From: Natronomonas sp.
Lineage (GTDB): Archaea > Halobacteriota > Halobacteria > Halobacteriales > Haloarculaceae
Assembly: GCA_007135435.1 (NCBI GenBank)
Contig: SLIW01000489.1
Location: 1-8,499, forward strand
Direction: 5' to 3'
Length of the DNA stretch: 8,499 nt
Below the pieces are notes generated by a model. That model had not been told where the DNA came from and did not search any database. It saw nothing but the letters and a program-made list of their open reading frames with translations. The position numbers and the translations under genes were made by a program. Positions 1-5,938 of this stretch are shown piece by piece (position 1 is the stretch's first letter; every line of letters starts with the position of its first letter).

Positions 1-1275
1 CTCGTCTCCCACAAGCGGTCGACGCTCCGGCAGGCCTCGGGGCTGATCGACGCCCTGGGGTACCTCCCGCCGACCGGCGCGGAGGAGCCGACCGCCCGCC
101 CGACGGCGGGCCGGACGGGTCCGAGGGACGATCGCCCGGACCCCGTCGGACCGATCGTCGACCCGTTCGAGGCCATCCCGCGGCTTCCGGCGGGTCACCC
201 CTATCGGCTGGTCGGCCCCGACGCGCTCCGGGACGGGCTGGCGCTGTTCGACGACGTCGTCGACGGCTACCGCGGCGCGCACACCGACCGCAACGCGCTG
301 GTCCCGACGTACGGCGGGACGGTGAAACCGACCGCGCGGTACCCTGTGGCCTCCGTGGCGGGCCTCGCGAGCCGCGGCGACCCGATGCTGATCGTCGGCT
401 TCCGGTCGCGGACGGACTTCGACGGCCGGCTCGTCGCCGCCCGCCTCGAGGCCGCCGGCGTCCCCTTCCCGGTGGCCGGCGTCGAGGTCGCGTTCGCCAC
501 GGCGTTCCGGGCGGACGCGAGAATCACCCGGATCGCTCGCGCGCTCGACCGCGACGAGTCCCTCGACGGTCGCCCGGCGAGGGCCGCCCTCGCTGCGGCG
601 GTCGAGCCGCATCTCGACGCGGTCGTCGACGCAGGAGAGACAGATGATACGCTCAGGGTGGGGTTCCCTGCCCTCCTCGGCGACGCCCGAGCGTCGGAGG
701 TCAGAGCTGAGCTCGCCGATCGCCTCGGCGCCGAGGTCTTCGAGCTCCCCGGCGGTCCGCCGAGCCTGCCCGGGCTCCGTCTCGAGGACCGCCTCCACGC
801 GGCGCTCGACGAGGCCAGCGTCCGCCACGAGACAGGCGTGGCGGTCGTCGGGGCCGAGACGGCAGCCGACGGCCGGGTCGAGCGGCTCCTCGTCGACCGC
901 GCCGGGCGGGAGGTGCCGTACACCGCCGGGGCGGTCGTCCTGGCGACCGGCGGGCTCGTCGGCAAGGGCCTCGACTCCGACCGCGAGGGCGTCCGCGAGG
1001 CGGTGCTGGGCTGCCACGTCCCGCACCCCGACGACCGGTACGCGTGGTTCGTCGACGACGCCCTCGGCGACCAGCCGTACGCCCGCTTCGGCGTGCGCAC
1101 CGACGATCGGCTGCGGCCCCTCGGTCCCGACGGCGAGGTGCAGTTCCCGAACGTCCGCGTCGCCGGCGCGACCCTCGGCGGGGCGGACGTCGCGCGCGAG
1201 AAGTCCGCCAGCGGCGTCTCGCTGACGACGGGGGTCGTCGCCGGCCGTGAGGCGGCGGCGGAGGTGTTCGGATGA
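1..1275 (+). CDS. glpB: Anaerobic glycerol-3-phosphate dehydrogenase subunit B (5' partial)
   Basis: GlpB is a flavoprotein subunit of the membrane-associated GlpABC complex, which oxidises glycerol-3-phosphate to dihydroxyacetone phosphate and hands electrons to quinone. The reading frame is open from the first base, so the gene begins before the window. 424 residues are visible and only the N-terminal dinucleotide-binding loop (roughly 30 residues) should be missing. The visible part opens with a GlpB-like stretch (LVSHKRSTLRQASGLIDALG), followed by a Pro/Arg/Asp-rich spacer at about residues 28-50. GTVKPTARYP lies near residues 105-115. The FAD-family strand AVVLATGGLVG is at 310-320, and a C-terminal GATLGGADVAREKSASGVS-type segment follows. 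A GTG at 322 lies inside the conserved domain and is not a start. glpC follows after 13 bases, and glpA is expected upstream. The assignment rests on remembered family motifs, but the glpC neighbour supports it strongly. Confidence 0.9.
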   Translation, partial: LVSHKRSTLRQASGLIDALGYLPPTGAEEPTARPTAGRTGPRDDRPDPVGPIVDPFEAIPRLPAGHPYRLVGPDALRDGLALFDDVVDGYRGAHTDRNALVPTYGGTVKPTARYPVASVAGLASRGDPMLIVGFRSRTDFDGRLVAARLEAAGVPFPVAGVEVAFATAFRADARITRIARALDRDESLDGRPARAALAAAVEPHLDAVVDAGETDDTLRVGFPALLGDARASEVRAELADRLGAEVFELPGGPPSLPGLRLEDRLHAALDEASVRHETGVAVVGAETAADGRVERLLVDRAGREVPYTAGAVVLATGGLVGKGLDSDREGVREAVLGCHVPHPDDRYAWFVDDALGDQPYARFGVRTDDRLRPLGPDGEVQFPNVRVAGATLGGADVAREKSASGVSLTTGVVAGREAAAEVFG

Positions 1276-1276
1276 C

Positions 1277-1283
1277 GGAGGTG
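1277..1283 (+). promoter_or_regulatory. Shine-Dalgarno site for glpC
   Basis: GGAGGTG lies five bases before the ATG at 1289 and overlaps nothing but the short glpB-glpC gap. It decides the glpC start. The ATG at 1272, which overlaps the glpB stop, runs into a stop at 1290, and the upstream in-frame ATG at 1247 lies inside glpB without such a site. The downstream gene of this operon therefore appears to be translated from its own ribosome binding site. Confidence 0.75.
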
Positions 1284-1288
1284 CCTGG

Positions 1289-2773
1289 ATGACCGACGGC
1301 GGCACCGCACGGGGCCCGGACGGGGACGATCCCGTGGCCTCCGACCCGGCGCGGGACGACCACGACCACAATGGCCACGACGACAACGAGCACCCCGAGC
1401 ACCACGACCACCACGACCCGTCACGGTACGACCCCGTCGACGTCCTCGAAGGGGGCGACCTGGACCTCCGGGCCGGTGCCGACGCCTGTTACAAGTGCAC
1501 CGCCTGCGACACCTCGTGTCCGGTCGCGGAGGTGGACGACGCGTTCCCCGGCCCGAAGTTCCAGGGGCCCGAGCAGTGGCGCCTCAAGCGGAAGGAGGAC
1601 GCCGACGTCGACCCCTCGGTGCTGTCGTGCTCGAACTGCATGCGGTGTGACGCCGCGTGTCCGTCGTCCGTCCCGCTGTCGCAGATGCACAACGCGGCCC
1701 GCGGCGCGTACGTCGACGAGCAGATGGACCGGCTCTCGCTGCCCTACCTCCGCAACCGGCTGCTCTCGAACTACCGGATCGTCGCGGAGCTGGCCAGCCG
1801 GGCGCCACGGATCGCGAACGTGGTCGCCGGGCTGGGCGTGACGCGGTGGGCGGGCGAGAGACTGCTCGGGATCACCGGCGAGCGGACGTTCCCCGCGTTC
1901 GCCACCCAGACGTTCCGCGAGTGGTGGCGCGAGCGCGGCGGCGCCCGAATCGAGGATCCCGACAGGAGGGTCGCGTACTTCCACGGCTGCTACGCGAACT
2001 ACAACACGCCCGAGGTGGGACGGGCGATGGTCCGCGTCTACGAGCACTTCGGCTACGAGGTCCTGGTGCCTGAGCAGCGCTGCTCCGGGACGCCCATGTT
2101 CGCCAACGGGTTCCTCGACGACGCCCGGCGGGAGGCGGAGACGAACGTCGAGCACCTGACGGCGGCGATCGCCGATGGCGCCGACGTGATCGCCTCCTGT
2201 ACCTCCTGTTCCCTGTCGCTCCGCCAGGAGTACCCCGAGCTGTTCGCCATCGACGGCATCGACGACCTCGCAGCCCGGACCTTCGAGGCCGTGGAGTACC
2301 TCCGCATCCACGAGGACCTGGAGGCGGAACTGGCCGAGGCAGAATTGACCGATGCGGAACTGGATCAAGCGGAGTTCGCAGGGGTCGGACGCGGTGGCCC
2401 CGACAGCGAGGGGGACAAACGTCGAGATGGCGACGAGGCGGCCTTCGCCTACCACGCGCCGTGTCACGCCCGAACGCAGGGCCTCGCCCGGCAGACGCCG
2501 GAGACGTTCAGGGACGTCGCCGGCGTGCAGGTGGAGGACGTCGGCGACTCGTGTTCGGGCATCTCCGGGACCTACGGCTGGAAGGCCGAGAAGTACGAGA
2601 CGTCGATGGCGATCGGCGAGGAGATGTTCGCGCACATGGAGGCCGCGTCGGGGAACGTGGGGCTGACCGAGTGCCCCACCTGCGCGATGCAGATGGCACA
2701 CGGGACGGGCTACGAGGTCCGCCACCCGCTGGAGGTGCTCGAGGCCCTGCTGGTGGACGGACGGGCGGAGTAG
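1289..2773 (+). CDS. glpC: Anaerobic glycerol-3-phosphate dehydrogenase subunit C, iron-sulfur protein
   Basis: GlpC is the Fe-S subunit that anchors GlpAB to the membrane and relays electrons to quinone. The 494-residue protein has an unusual His/Asp-rich leader (eight His within residues 25-42). Two 4Fe-4S ferredoxin motifs follow: C67-x2-C70-x2-C73-x3-C77-P and C114-x2-C117-x2-C120-x3-C124-P. Two cysteine-rich (CCG-type) domains come next, with C234, C265 and C304/C307 in the first and C392, C422 and C462/C465 in the second. In both, the usual CCG reads CSG (RCSGTP, SCSGISGTYG), so one expected cysteine per domain is serine. Between them lie four tandem AELxx-like pentads (residues 346-365) and a polar linker to about 383. 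The start at 1289 is chosen for the GGAGGTG five bases upstream. The gene follows glpB by 13 bases and is surely co-transcribed with it. The SCP2 gene converges 36 bases downstream. Confidence 0.95.
   Translation: MTDGGTARGPDGDDPVASDPARDDHDHNGHDDNEHPEHHDHHDPSRYDPVDVLEGGDLDLRAGADACYKCTACDTSCPVAEVDDAFPGPKFQGPEQWRLKRKEDADVDPSVLSCSNCMRCDAACPSSVPLSQMHNAARGAYVDEQMDRLSLPYLRNRLLSNYRIVAELASRAPRIANVVAGLGVTRWAGERLLGITGERTFPAFATQTFREWWRERGGARIEDPDRRVAYFHGCYANYNTPEVGRAMVRVYEHFGYEVLVPEQRCSGTPMFANGFLDDARREAETNVEHLTAAIADGADVIASCTSCSLSLRQEYPELFAIDGIDDLAARTFEAVEYLRIHEDLEAELAEAELTDAELDQAEFAGVGRGGPDSEGDKRRDGDEAAFAYHAPCHARTQGLARQTPETFRDVAGVQVEDVGDSCSGISGTYGWKAEKYETSMAIGEEMFAHMEAASGNVGLTECPTCAMQMAHGTGYEVRHPLEVLEALLVDGRAE
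2324..2383 (+). repeat. Four tandem 15-bp units inside glpC (AELxx pentads)
   Basis: Units start at 2324, 2339, 2354 and 2369 and encode AELAE, AELTD, AELDQ and AEFAG. They sit in the linker between the two cysteine-rich domains. The stretch uses codons rare elsewhere in the window (GAA, TTG, GAT, CAA). This suggests a recent in-frame expansion or simply a low-constraint linker. The spacing of hydrophobic residues resembles a pentapeptide repeat, but four units are too few for a stable coil of that fold. Confidence 0.7.
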
Positions 2774-2809
2774 ACGAGTGACTCGCGGAGGGAGCCCCGT
2801 CGACCCGCC

Positions 2810-3232
2810 TCAGTACTGATAGTCGGTCTCGATCTCCCGGCCGGTCTCGGACATCGCCACTGCCGCCTCGCTGTACTGGAGGACCTTCTGCATGTCGCCC
2901 TCGATGTCGAAGGTGCCGGACATCATCCCGTCGATGGGGCCGACCTCCCCCTGGTTGAGCGCGACCCAGTCCGCGTAGTCACCGCGGTAGACGAACCCGG
3001 CGTCGACGTCGTCGGGGTCGTCGATCTCCCGCGCCTCCGTGCACTCGCCGTCCTCGAGGCCGATGAAGAAGTAGCGGTCGTCGGGCAGCCGGTCGTCGGC
3101 GCGGACGTGGAAGACGAAGTCGCCGTTGAAGTCGACGCCCCACCCCTGGCCCTTCTCCGCGTAGTCCTCGTTGTCGTTCAGTCGCTCGCGCCACTCGCTG
3201 ATCCACTCGTCCGATGGGAACGGTATCGCCAT
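2810..3232 (-). CDS. SCP2 sterol-binding domain protein
   Basis: This is a 140-residue acidic, soluble protein with no signal peptide or membrane segment. It looks like the small single-domain SCP2 (sterol carrier protein 2-like) proteins found widely in haloarchaea, a fold that binds fatty acyl or other lipid ligands in a hydrophobic tunnel. Supporting features are the WGVDFNGDFVFHV strand near residues 31-43, FVYRGDYADWVALNQGEVGPIDGMMSG-like sequence from 80 to 106 (the family's W-x-L-x-x-G pattern), and the FDIEGDMQKVLQY helix at 108-120. The start at 3232 is chosen because a GGGAG motif (3239-3243) and a TATA box (3272-3277) sit at suitable distances. A longer in-frame start at 3388 would lie upstream of that promoter. 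No physiological ligand can be named. The gene is downstream of, and on the same strand as, the methyltransferase gene, but has its own promoter. Confidence 0.8.
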   Translation of the reverse strand: MAIPFPSDEWISEWRERLNDNEDYAEKGQGWGVDFNGDFVFHVRADDRLPDDRYFFIGLEDGECTEAREIDDPDDVDAGFVYRGDYADWVALNQGEVGPIDGMMSGTFDIEGDMQKVLQYSEAAVAMSETGREIETDYQY

Positions 3233-3238
3233 TGATGA

Positions 3239-3243
3239 CTCCC
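3239..3243 (-). promoter_or_regulatory. Shine-Dalgarno-like site for the SCP2 gene
   Basis: GGGAG reads on the minus strand six bases before the ATG at 3232. The predicted leader here is about 15 bases, so this is the one minus-strand gene of the window with room for a ribosome binding site; the others look leaderless. Confidence 0.5.
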
Positions 3244-3270
3244 TGCCAGTACGCCTGTCGGCCGTCCGCG

Positions 3271-3284
3271 GCATAAACGGTTCG
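3271..3284 (-). promoter_or_regulatory. BRE/TATA promoter of the SCP2 gene
   Basis: On the minus strand the sequence CGAACCGTTTATGC presents a BRE-like CGAA followed by TTTATG (3277-3272). The box centre predicts a transcript start near 3248 and a leader of about 15 bases before the ATG at 3232. It stands out as one of few AT-rich hexamers in this GC-rich gap. Confidence 0.55.
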
Positions 3285-3306
3285 CCGGCGTGGAGCGGTC
3301 CGCTTA

Positions 3307-3336
3307 CGTCGGTGACCCGACGGGGACCGTCGACGG
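3307..3336. repeat. Stem-loop plus 10-bp palindrome upstream of the SCP2 promoter
   Basis: CGTCGG (3307-3312) and CCGACG (3317-3322) pair perfectly around a TGAC loop. Five bases on lies the perfect palindrome CCGTCGACGG (3327-3336). Both are 20-60 bases upstream of the BRE/TATA of the SCP2 gene. They could be an operator, or the end of the methyltransferase transcript. Short GC-rich palindromes are common by chance here, so the functional reading is weak. Confidence 0.3.
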
Positions 3337-3425
3337 ATCGGTGGGCCTGTCGTTCATCGCCTCCGGCGTCGACCTCGGAGTGGACCATGGCGTGGCTACT
3401 GAGTCCCGAGACCCCTGCGGCCGCG

Positions 3426-3488
3426 GTTCACCCGGCCTTTCGTGTGGTTCACCCGGGTTACCGAGCGATTTACTCGGACTTCCGGGCG
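3426..3488. repeat. Three degenerate 21-bp tandem units at the 3' end of the methyltransferase gene
   Basis: Units 3426-3446, 3447-3467 and 3468-3488 are in register at 21 bp. The first two share a perfect ten-base GTTCACCCGG start and about 15 of 21 positions. The second and third share about 14 of 21. The third unit contains the stop codon and last codons of the methyltransferase gene, so the other two look like duplicated, decayed copies of that gene end lying just downstream of it. Confidence 0.5.
3461..3477 (-). repeat. Short hairpin enclosing the methyltransferase stop codon
   Basis: CCGAG and CTCGG pair around a seven-base loop that holds the TAA stop (3472-3470). There is no T-run after it, so it is at best a weak 3'-end structure. 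Confidence 0.3.
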
Positions 3489-4084
3489 ACGTGGATCCGC
3501 GCCGCGTGCTGGTGGGGGACGCCACCCGAGTCGTCGTCGAAGATCACCTCCTCGGAGTGGAGCGTCTCCCACCCTTCGTAGTACCCCTGGAGTTCCTCGC
3601 GGTCGAAGAGATACTGCTCGTCGGTGGTGTCCGGTGCCGGTGGGACGTCCGGGTGGTCGACGAAGGCGAAGATGGCGTTGAGGCCTCCATCCCGCGTCGC
3701 GCGCCGGAAGCGTTCGAACTGTCGCGGCCGGACCGCCGGCCTGATGAACTGGACGGTCCCGGTCGAGAACACCACGTCTACCTGATGGTCGAACCGGAGG
3801 TCGTTGGCATCGGCCTCCAGCGTCTCGATCTCGACGCCGCGCTCGTCGGCGAGGCGCCGTGCCTTCTCGAGCCCTGCAGGGGAGACGTCGATGGCCCGGA
3901 CCTCGAGGCCGCGCTCGGCGAAGAACACCGCGTCGCGGCCCTCGCCGGCGCCGACGTCGACCAGCCGGAGGCCGGAGGGGTCCGGCGGGAGGAACGCCAC
4001 GGTCAGCTCCGCGAGAGTGCTCGGCTCCGTCCCCCAGTAGTACGCATCGCGGCCGTCCACCTCCTCGCGTTCGTCGAACTCCAT
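3470..4084 (-). CDS. TehB-like SAM-dependent methyltransferase
   Basis: This is a 204-residue cytosolic class I methyltransferase. The SAM-binding motif I, LVDVGAGEGRDAVFFAERG, spans residues 41-59, with the acidic ribose-binding residue in AIDVS at D66. A motif II-like DVVFSTGTVQFI is at 103-114. An N-terminal YYWG and the C-terminal YYEGW (168-172) followed by HQHAARIHVARK resemble the TehB family (tellurite-resistance methyltransferase, PF03848). The length matches TehB. TehB methylates tellurite or selenite in bacteria, but archaeal members are not proven to do so, and a general SAM-dependent role on a thiol or small molecule is equally possible. The start at 4084 is placed exactly 27 bases from a TATA-like box, giving a leaderless message. 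Longer in-frame openings reach into the transporter gene and are not credible. The transporter ends 122 bases upstream, separated by a terminator-like hairpin. Confidence 0.8.
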   Translation of the reverse strand: MEFDEREEVDGRDAYYWGTEPSTLAELTVAFLPPDPSGLRLVDVGAGEGRDAVFFAERGLEVRAIDVSPAGLEKARRLADERGVEIETLEADANDLRFDHQVDVVFSTGTVQFIRPAVRPRQFERFRRATRDGGLNAIFAFVDHPDVPPAPDTTDEQYLFDREELQGYYEGWETLHSEEVIFDDDSGGVPHQHAARIHVARKSE

Positions 4085-4106
4085 GGTCGGGTGTCGGACC
4101 CGCCCT

Positions 4107-4119
4107 CGATAATCCTTCG
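4107..4119 (-). promoter_or_regulatory. BRE/TATA promoter of the methyltransferase gene
   Basis: CGAAGGATTATCG on the minus strand combines a BRE-like CGAAGG with ATTATC, centred near 4111. Twenty-seven bases downstream is the A of the ATG at 4084, the spacing expected for a leaderless haloarchaeal transcript. Confidence 0.6.
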
Positions 4120-4157
4120 TTGGGTGGGCCCTCCGCCCCGCCGCCGTGTCGGTGTGA

Positions 4158-4170
4158 ACCGGCCGCCGGT
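4158..4170. repeat. 13-bp perfect inverted repeat
   Basis: ACCGG and CCGGT pair around CCG, about 40-50 bases upstream of the methyltransferase BRE/TATA. It may be an operator for that gene or part of the transporter's 3' end. It is short enough to arise by chance. Confidence 0.3.
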
Positions 4171-4177
4171 CACCACG

Positions 4178-4202
4178 AAAAGAGAATCCAGAGATGCCTG
4201 GA
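4178..4202 (-). terminator. Terminator of the fatty acid transporter gene
   Basis: Just after the transporter stop codon the minus strand forms a five-pair stem (TCCAG/CTGGA, 4187-4202) with a six-base loop. It is followed by the T-rich tract ATTCTCTTTT. T-rich tracts are the main termination signal in archaea, and this is the most T-rich stretch of the gap. Confidence 0.55.
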
Positions 4203-4206
4203 GCGA

Positions 4207-5679
4207 TCAGAAGTACGGCAGGACGTAGAGCACGACCGTGAGGAACGGGATCAGCGCGATCAGCATCACGATGGCGTACCCGAACATCTCGCGGGCCTTG
4301 ATCTGGGTGATCGCCAGCAGCGGGATGGCCCAGAACGGGTTCAGGAGGTTGGTGTGGGCGTCGCCGACCGCGTAGGCCATCGTCGCCTGCCCGACCGGGA
4401 CGCCGAGCTCGTTTGCCGCGGTGAGCACCGACGGGCCCAGGACGATCCACTCGCCGCCCCCGGAGGGGACGAACAGGTTGACGACCGCCGCGGAGATCCA
4501 CGCGATGACCGGGAAGGTCGCCGGCGAGGAGATGGCGAGCAGCGACTCGGCGAGCGTCGTGGCCAGCCCGGAGGAGGCCATGATGCCCTGGATGCCCGCG
4601 AAGAACGGGAACAGGAGGATGATGCCAGCGGCCGCCCGCGACGCGTCACCGAACTTTTCGCGGTACGCCCCAGGACGCGTGTAGATGGCGAGCCCGGCCA
4701 TCAGGAACCCGAAGTTGACGACGTTGAGCTCCCAGGCGTCGAGCCCCTGGGTCGCGAACAGGTAGCCGACGAACACGAGGCCGGTGAGCGCGATGAGGCC
4801 ACCGAGGATCCGGCTGTTGTTGAGCCGCTCGGCGGGGACGAGTTCGTCGTCATCGTCGGGAGCGCCGGCTTCTGCGTCGGTCTCCGACTCGTCCGCGAGG
4901 TCGTCCGCGTCGCCGAGGGCGTCGCCGCCGTCGGCGGCCGTCTCGAAGAGGTCCTCCTCGGGGACGTACGCGGTGATGTCCCGCGAGCGCTCCGGCGACG
5001 GGGTGATGATCCACAAGACGATGGCCGCGAAGACGATCGAGAGGACCGTCAGCGTGAGCGCGTAGCCCGAGAAGATCGTCTGGGTCGCGGGGACGGCCTC
5101 CGGCACCATGTCGAAGGCGGTGCCCTCGCCGACCTGGGCGGCGTCGGTGAGGAGCAGCGGCGCCGAGGCCGACAGCCCCCAGTGCCAGGTGAGGCCCAGG
5201 CCCATGTACCCGGCGACACAGAGGAGCGGGTAGTGGACGTCGATGCCCTCCTGGTACATCGTCTTGCCCATCTCGCGGGCGAAGATGGCCCCGATGATGA
5301 GGCTGAACCCCCAGTGGAACCACGCCAGGACCATCGAGAAGACGGCGACCAGGACGACCGCCTGCTTGCTCGACGACGGGATCTGCGCGAGCCGCACCAG
5401 CAGGTCGTTGACCCGGGGGTGGTAGGCGATGACGAATCCGGTCATCAGGATGAGCACCATCTGCATGGCGAAGGTCAGGAAGGCCCAGAACCCGCCGTAC
5501 CAGAACTCGACCGCCTCGAACGGACCCGTCCCCTCGACGAGGACCGCCGCCACGAAGACGATGTACGTCAGGATGATCGCGAACAGGAACGGGCTCGGCA
5601 TCCACCGTTCGACCCAGTTGGCGATCCGTTCGCCGAGCCGCTCGATCACGTTCCCTCCGCGTGCGTCCACTGTAGACAT
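4207..5679 (-). CDS. AtoE-type short-chain fatty acid transporter
   Basis: This 490-residue polytopic membrane protein matches the short-chain fatty acid transporter family (SCFA_trans, PF02667; E. coli AtoE), thought to bring acetoacetate, butyrate or similar acids into the cell. Hydrophobic spans are clear at about 31-49, 63-86, 107-132, 151-178, 205-226, 290-308, 318-333, 350-372, 386-404 and 463-488. Family-like segments include FHWGFSLIIGAIFAREM (121-137), GLGLTWHWGLSASAPLLL (160-177), VNLFVPSGGGEWIVLGP (400-416) and GDAHTNLLNPFWAIPLL (439-455). A cytoplasmic-type loop between the two halves (241-279) carries 19 acidic and no basic residues, an expected haloarchaeal adaptation. The start at 5679 is exactly 27 bases from the TATA box centre, so translation is probably leaderless. 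No CoA-transferase or thiolase genes adjoin it, so the actual substrate is uncertain. Confidence 0.9.
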   Translation of the reverse strand: MSTVDARGGNVIERLGERIANWVERWMPSPFLFAIILTYIVFVAAVLVEGTGPFEAVEFWYGGFWAFLTFAMQMVLILMTGFVIAYHPRVNDLLVRLAQIPSSSKQAVVLVAVFSMVLAWFHWGFSLIIGAIFAREMGKTMYQEGIDVHYPLLCVAGYMGLGLTWHWGLSASAPLLLTDAAQVGEGTAFDMVPEAVPATQTIFSGYALTLTVLSIVFAAIVLWIITPSPERSRDITAYVPEEDLFETAADGGDALGDADDLADESETDAEAGAPDDDDELVPAERLNNSRILGGLIALTGLVFVGYLFATQGLDAWELNVVNFGFLMAGLAIYTRPGAYREKFGDASRAAAGIILLFPFFAGIQGIMASSGLATTLAESLLAISSPATFPVIAWISAAVVNLFVPSGGGEWIVLGPSVLTAANELGVPVGQATMAYAVGDAHTNLLNPFWAIPLLAITQIKAREMFGYAIVMLIALIPFLTVVLYVLPYF

Positions 5680-5700
5680 ACGCCACCCCTCACCGATGAG

Positions 5701-5715
5701 ACTAATAAACGTTTG
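5701..5715 (-). promoter_or_regulatory. BRE/TATA promoter of the fatty acid transporter gene
   Basis: The minus strand reads CAAACGTTTATTAGT: a BRE-like CAAACG next to TTTATTA (5709-5703). The centre near 5706 places transcription at the ATG itself (5679). It is the best TATA box in the window. Confidence 0.7.
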
Positions 5716-5762
5716 CCAACTGGATGGGGCGTGCTTCGTTCATGTGCACCGTCCGACATCCC

Positions 5763-5781
5763 GCGACGCCGGGCGACGCCG
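5763..5781. repeat. 9-bp direct repeat upstream of the transporter
   Basis: GCGACGCCG occurs at 5763-5771 and again at 5773-5781, ten bases apart. It is 50-75 bases upstream of the transporter TATA box, one helical turn per copy. It may be a regulator half-site pair, but GC-rich repeats this short are frequent in such DNA. Confidence 0.3.
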
Positions 5782-5820
5782 CTCGAGCTGCGAGGACTGG
5801 CCGTCCAGCGAGACGGCGTC

Positions 5821-5918
5821 GGAACCGGAGAACGTGACCGGAACCGGAGAACGAGTTCTGAACCGGTGGAACGAGATCGGAACCGGTGGAAAGAGACCGG
5901 GACCGGTGGAACAGGGTG
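5821..5918. repeat. Five tandem 19-20 bp repeats (GAACCGG-type) between alcohol dehydrogenase and transporter
   Basis: Units start at 5821, 5840, 5859, 5879 and 5899. The first two share GGAACCGGAGAACG. The next three share ACCGGTGGAA. The array fills most of the gap between the alcohol dehydrogenase stop and a point about 105 bases upstream of the transporter's TATA box. No frame across it looks like a real protein. It could be a set of regulator sites for the transporter, a pyrimidine-rich 3' region of the alcohol dehydrogenase message (minus strand TTCCACCGGTTC), or a slippage-generated array. Confidence 0.75.
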
Positions 5919-5928
5919 AGAGGCGACC

Positions 5929-5938
5929 GAGCGCGCTC
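5929..5938. repeat. 10-bp palindrome over the alcohol dehydrogenase stop codon
   Basis: GAGCGCGCTC is a perfect palindrome that overlaps the TGA at 5939-5937. It may add 3'-end structure to the alcohol dehydrogenase message. No T-run follows immediately, though the repeat array downstream is pyrimidine-rich on this strand (CTCTTTCC). Confidence 0.3.

Noticed and set aside
322..1275. A separate gene starting at the GTG at 322.
   Set aside because: The frame is open back to base 1 and the upstream translation is recognisable GlpB sequence, so this is internal.
2775..2785. The CGAGTGACTCG palindrome between glpC and the SCP2 gene as a bidirectional terminator.
   Set aside because: It is only five pairs with a one-base centre and has no T-run on either strand.
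3233..3388. An N-terminally extended SCP2 protein beginning at 3388.
   Set aside because: The extension crosses the TATA box and Shine-Dalgarno-like site, and its composition differs from the acidic core.
4085..4501. An extended methyltransferase start at 4501.
   Set aside because: It would overlap the transporter's coding region antisense in frame shift and skip the TATA box at 4107-4119.
5821..5918. A CRISPR array.
   Set aside because: The repeats are directly adjacent 19-20 bp units with no unique spacers of constant length and no cas genes nearby.
3859..5919. A 686-codon open frame on the + strand.
   Set aside because: It is antisense to the methyltransferase and transporter genes. Its composition reflects GC-rich complementary codons, and no domain is recognisable.
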